Positions 61,451 through 64,000 of a stretch of DNA of 64,000 bases are shown here, piece after piece (position 1 is the stretch's first letter; each line of letters starts with the position of its first letter). Origin of the DNA: an uncultured Bacteroidales bacterium (lineage in GTDB: Bacteria > Bacteroidota > Bacteroidia > Bacteroidales > P3). The position numbers and the translations under genes were made by a program. The notes beneath the pieces were generated by a model. The model saw nothing but the letters and a program-made list of their open reading frames with translations, did no database searches and had not been told where the DNA came from. The stretch is from NCBI GenBank assembly GCA_910586395.1, contig CAJUFX010000001.1, positions 446,733 through 510,732 on the forward strand. The letters run 5' to 3'.

Positions 61451-62839
61451 TTACGGACGGGGCGGCCAAAACAGACAGCCGTCGCCGTAGCTCAGAAAGC
61501 GGAAATCGTGCGAGAGCGCATAGTCGTAAAGCGACCGCCAGCAGTCGCCCACCAAAGCCGCCACCAACAGCAGGAGCGTACTCTGCGGCTGGTGGAAGTT
61601 CGTGACCAGGCCGCGGCAGAACGCGAACGGATAGCCGGGCGCGATCATCAAGGCCGTATAACCGCCCACGGCTTCGGCGCCCGTCCGTTGCAGGTATTCC
61701 GTCAGGGCCGTCAAGACTTGCAGAGGGGGATAAGGCAGGCGGCCGCCATACGTTTCGTATGGGGTCCATTGCGCCAGCTCGAACGAAGCCGCGCAGGCCG
61801 TTTCAGCCGCCGGGGCATCCAACAGCGACGCCCCCCACCAATACAGACTCTCCAAGCTGCGCATGGACGTGGTGCCGACCGGCACCACCGGCCGCCCCGC
61901 CTCCACGGCCGCCCGCAGTGCCGCGACGGTCCGCGCGGGCACCGACACATACTCGCGGTGCATCGCGTGCGTACCGATTTCGCCGTCCTTGACCGGCTTG
62001 AACGTGCCCGCGCCGACGTGCAACGTCAGCCGCGTCTGCGCAACGCCTTTGCGCGCCAGTTCCGCCAGCAGGTTTTCCGTAAAATGCAGGCCCGCCGTCG
62101 GCGCGGCCACCGAGCCGTCGTGCCGCGCGAAGACCGTCTGATAGCGTCCCGCATCGGCCGCCTCCGCCTGACGGCGGATATAAGGCGGCAGCGGCACTTT
62201 GCCCGACGCCTCCAGAACCTCCGAAAACGAGAGGTCGCCCGCGTAGGCGAAACGGACGGCGAACGCATCGCCCTGCGCCCGCAGGCGCGTCGCGCGCAAC
62301 ACCTCCCGACGCCCTGCCGTTTCAAACGTCATGCAGAGGTCGCCCGTCTTCCACTTCTTGTTGTTGCCTATCAGGCACAGAAACTCCGCTTCGCCCCGCG
62401 CCGCGAACGCCTGCGCGATATCGGCGGGCCGCAAGGGTTCCAGACAGAAAATCTCGATGCGCGCGCCCGGCCGTCCCGAAGCCTCCGACGCGCCCGAAGC
62501 CTCCGACGCGCCCTTGTAAAACACAAGCCGCGCATGCACGACTTTGGTGTCGTTCATGACCAGCAGTGTCTCCGGCGGCAGAAATTCGCCGAGGCGGGCG
62601 AAACGGCTTTCACACACCTCCCCCGCCTTATAGACCAGCAGTTTGGAGGCGTCGCGTTCCGCCAACGGATAAAGCGCGATACGCCCCTCCGGCAACGGGT
62701 AGCGGTAGTCCGCTATGTCGATATGCCGCTGCGGGCAGTCCGCCGCACCGGCTCCCGCACCGGCATCCGCCTCCCGCGTCCCGCCGGCCAAACCGCTCAC
62801 GCCGCCGCCAACCGACAGGTTTGGCTTGCTATCGTCCAC
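61451..62839 (-). CDS. queA: tRNA preQ1(34) S-adenosylmethionine ribosyltransferase-isomerase
   Basis: This 462-residue enzyme transfers and rearranges the ribosyl group of SAM onto preQ1 in tRNA, making epoxyqueuosine. Conserved parts are IDIADYRYPLPEGRIALYPL, RDASKLLVY, VHARLVFYK, APTAGLHFTENLL, TLHVGAGTFKPVKDGEIGTH, GTTSMRSLESLYWWG and NFHQPQSTLLLLVAAL. A ~35-residue Gly/Ala-rich N-terminal extension and a Ser/Gly/Ala insert (ASEASGASEASG) near residue 120 are unusual. It starts 3 bp after the S9 peptidase stop, so the two are coupled. With the queD-like gene at the other window end, the genome has at least two queuosine genes. Confidence 0.95.
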   Translation of the reverse strand: MDDSKPNLSVGGGVSGLAGGTREADAGAGAGAADCPQRHIDIADYRYPLPEGRIALYPLAERDASKLLVYKAGEVCESRFARLGEFLPPETLLVMNDTKVVHARLVFYKGASEASGASEASGRPGARIEIFCLEPLRPADIAQAFAARGEAEFLCLIGNNKKWKTGDLCMTFETAGRREVLRATRLRAQGDAFAVRFAYAGDLSFSEVLEASGKVPLPPYIRRQAEAADAGRYQTVFARHDGSVAAPTAGLHFTENLLAELARKGVAQTRLTLHVGAGTFKPVKDGEIGTHAMHREYVSVPARTVAALRAAVEAGRPVVPVGTTSMRSLESLYWWGASLLDAPAAETACAASFELAQWTPYETYGGRLPYPPLQVLTALTEYLQRTGAEAVGGYTALMIAPGYPFAFCRGLVTNFHQPQSTLLLLVAALVGDCWRSLYDYALSHDFRFLSYGDGCLFWPPRP

Positions 62840-62842
62840 CGC

Positions 62843-64000
62843 TTAAAGATTGTTCTTGAAGTATTCGAAAATCATGCGGTCCAGATGCTTGCGCGCCGGC
62901 CCGACGACCCCGTGCGCCGCATTGGGATACAGGAAGAAGTCTATCTGCTTTCCGCCACGCGCGCACGCATCGATGAAATAAAGGCTGTGCTTGGGCAATA
63001 CCGTGGCGTCCTTGCCGCCGTGAATCATCAGGATCTTGCCCGAAACGCTGTCGGTCAACCGCAACAGATTGGCATATTCATACCCCTCCGGATTGTTCTG
63101 CGGCGTCTCCATATACCGCTCGCCGTACATAATCTCGTACCAGGCCCAGTTCATGACGCCGCCGCCGGCCACCGCCACCTTGAACACCTGCGGATAGCGC
63201 AATTTGAGGCTCATCGTCATGAACCCGCCGTAACTCCAGCCGTCCACGCCGATGCGGTCGCGATCGACATACGGCAACGAATACAGGTATTCGACGCCTT
63301 TCATCTGGTCGGCCACTTCCACGGTACCGATGTTGCGGTGTATCGCGCTTTCGAACGCGAATCCCCGGTGCGCCGAGCCGCGGCTATCGACCGAGAACAC
63401 GATGAAACCCTCCTGCGCGAAATGCTGCAGCGTCAGCGGGCTGCCCGCCAGATGGCTGTTCGTGACCAACTGCACGTGGGGGCCGCCGTAAACATAGACG
63501 ATGACCGGATATCGGCGCGTCGAATCGAAATCCGGCGGCAGAATCATACGCGCGTACAAATCGGTCTTGCCGTCGGCCGCCTTAATCGTGAACACGCGCG
63601 TTTCAGGCTTGGCATAACCGGCCAACGGGTCTTTGCTCACCAAAAGTTTTTTGAGCACATCACCCTCAACGTCTATCACTTGCGTCACCCGCGGTTCGGT
63701 AAAACTGCTGTAAATATCGAGGAAGCACGTGCCGCTCGGATTCATCTGCACCCGGTGCGTGCCGTCTTCCTTCGTCAGACGCTTGATGCGGCCGTTGTCA
63801 ATCTGCACGCGGTACAGGTTCTGCTGCAAGGGCGAATCTTTCGTCCCCATGAAATAGACATACTTGCCGTCGGGCGAACAACCCACGATTTCGCTCACTT
63901 CCCAAGGTTCCTTGTCGGGCGTGATCGTTTTGAGCAACTTGCCCTGCGTATTGTACAGATAAAGATGATTGTAACCGTTGCGTTCGCTGTTCCAGACAAT
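62843..64000 (-). CDS. S9 family dipeptidyl peptidase IV-like protein, 5' part outside window
   Basis: The frame stays open to the window edge, reading WNSERNGYNHLYLYNTQGK in its first visible part, so the gene is truncated only by the window. The visible ~385 residues carry the end of the beta-propeller (SPDGKYVYFMGTKDSPLQQN) and an alpha/beta-hydrolase domain. The triad is clear: Ser in GVDGWSYGGFMTMS, Asp in IHGGKDATVLPK and His in PNAAHGVVGPARKH. VYVYGGPHVQLVTN holds the oxyanion region. This family removes X-Pro dipeptides in the periplasm and is typical of peptide-using Bacteroidales. The stop lies 3 bp before queA. Confidence 0.93.
   Translation of the reverse strand: MVWNSERNGYNHLYLYNTQGKLLKTITPDKEPWEVSEIVGCSPDGKYVYFMGTKDSPLQQNLYRVQIDNGRIKRLTKEDGTHRVQMNPSGTCFLDIYSSFTEPRVTQVIDVEGDVLKKLLVSKDPLAGYAKPETRVFTIKAADGKTDLYARMILPPDFDSTRRYPVIVYVYGGPHVQLVTNSHLAGSPLTLQHFAQEGFIVFSVDSRGSAHRGFAFESAIHRNIGTVEVADQMKGVEYLYSLPYVDRDRIGVDGWSYGGFMTMSLKLRYPQVFKVAVAGGGVMNWAWYEIMYGERYMETPQNNPEGYEYANLLRLTDSVSGKILMIHGGKDATVLPKHSLYFIDACARGGKQIDFFLYPNAAHGVVGPARKHLDRMIFEYFKNNL

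Noticed and set aside
1..64000. tRNA, rRNA or CRISPR loci
   Set aside because: No tRNA-like arms with CCA-adjacent T-loop words, rRNA-like stretches or spacer-repeat arrays were recognised by eye; a tRNAscan or Infernal run would settle this.

Overview
The window looks like a chromosomal segment of a GC-rich member of the Bacteroidales (Bacteroidota) that uses the type IX secretion system (T9SS). Three things support this. Many large secreted proteins end in T9SS type A or type B sorting domains. There is a complete succinate-to-propionate style methylmalonyl-CoA decarboxylase operon. Promoters repeatedly match the Bacteroidota pattern TTG-N19/20-TAnnTTTG, which I could place at nine sites. 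No rRNA, tRNA, CRISPR array or transposase gene was recognised.

Layout. 1-1.6 kb: 3' end of a QueD-like gene, translationally coupled to apbE. 1.7-16.8 kb: three giant T9SS type A surface proteins on the minus strand. Two are clear paralogues, and two carry the same sorting domain plus terminator as a perfect 287-bp repeat. 17-18.4 kb: a higBA-like toxin-antitoxin pair and an ORF6N-domain gene. 18.5-25.8 kb: a coupled pair of unrecognised exported proteins (813 and 1631 aa). 25.9-26.1 kb: a dispersed intergenic repeat and a terminator. 26.1-30.7 kb: the mce-mmdA-oadG-biotin carrier-oadB operon (Na+-translocating methylmalonyl-CoA decarboxylase).

30.8-40.7 kb is an accessory island of patchy AT content. 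It holds two lipoproteins, a papain-fold protein whose catalytic Cys codon is now Tyr, a subtilase with an intact triad, an S74 intramolecular-chaperone protein fused to a T9SS sorting domain, three short T9SS cargo proteins (two identical over their mature part) and a chimeric gene remnant. The island also contains two near-complete copies and one truncated copy of a ~460-bp noncoding unit with back-to-back promoters and a conserved leader. Similar GC-rich hairpins separate several of its genes.

40.7-64 kb returns to mostly housekeeping genes: class II fructose-bisphosphate aldolase, a radical SAM protein, menA, a giant T9SS type B protein, an outer-membrane barrel, rlmH, ppk1, a fused NfnAB-like oxidoreductase, a DEAD-box helicase, lnt, fabD, a small exported protein, folB, queA and the 3' end of an S9 (DPP-IV-like) peptidase.

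How it fits together. The core genes describe an anaerobic cell that conserves energy by decarboxylation-driven sodium export and makes menaquinone, queuosine, folate and lipoproteins. The accessory part is devoted to exported proteins. The strongest novel signal is modular evolution of that secretome: sorting domains, terminators and whole mature regions appear to be copied between neighbouring genes. The island combines this with a duplicated noncoding promoter/leader unit and a protease/pseudoprotease set. No database search could be run, so family assignments rest on motifs read by eye.
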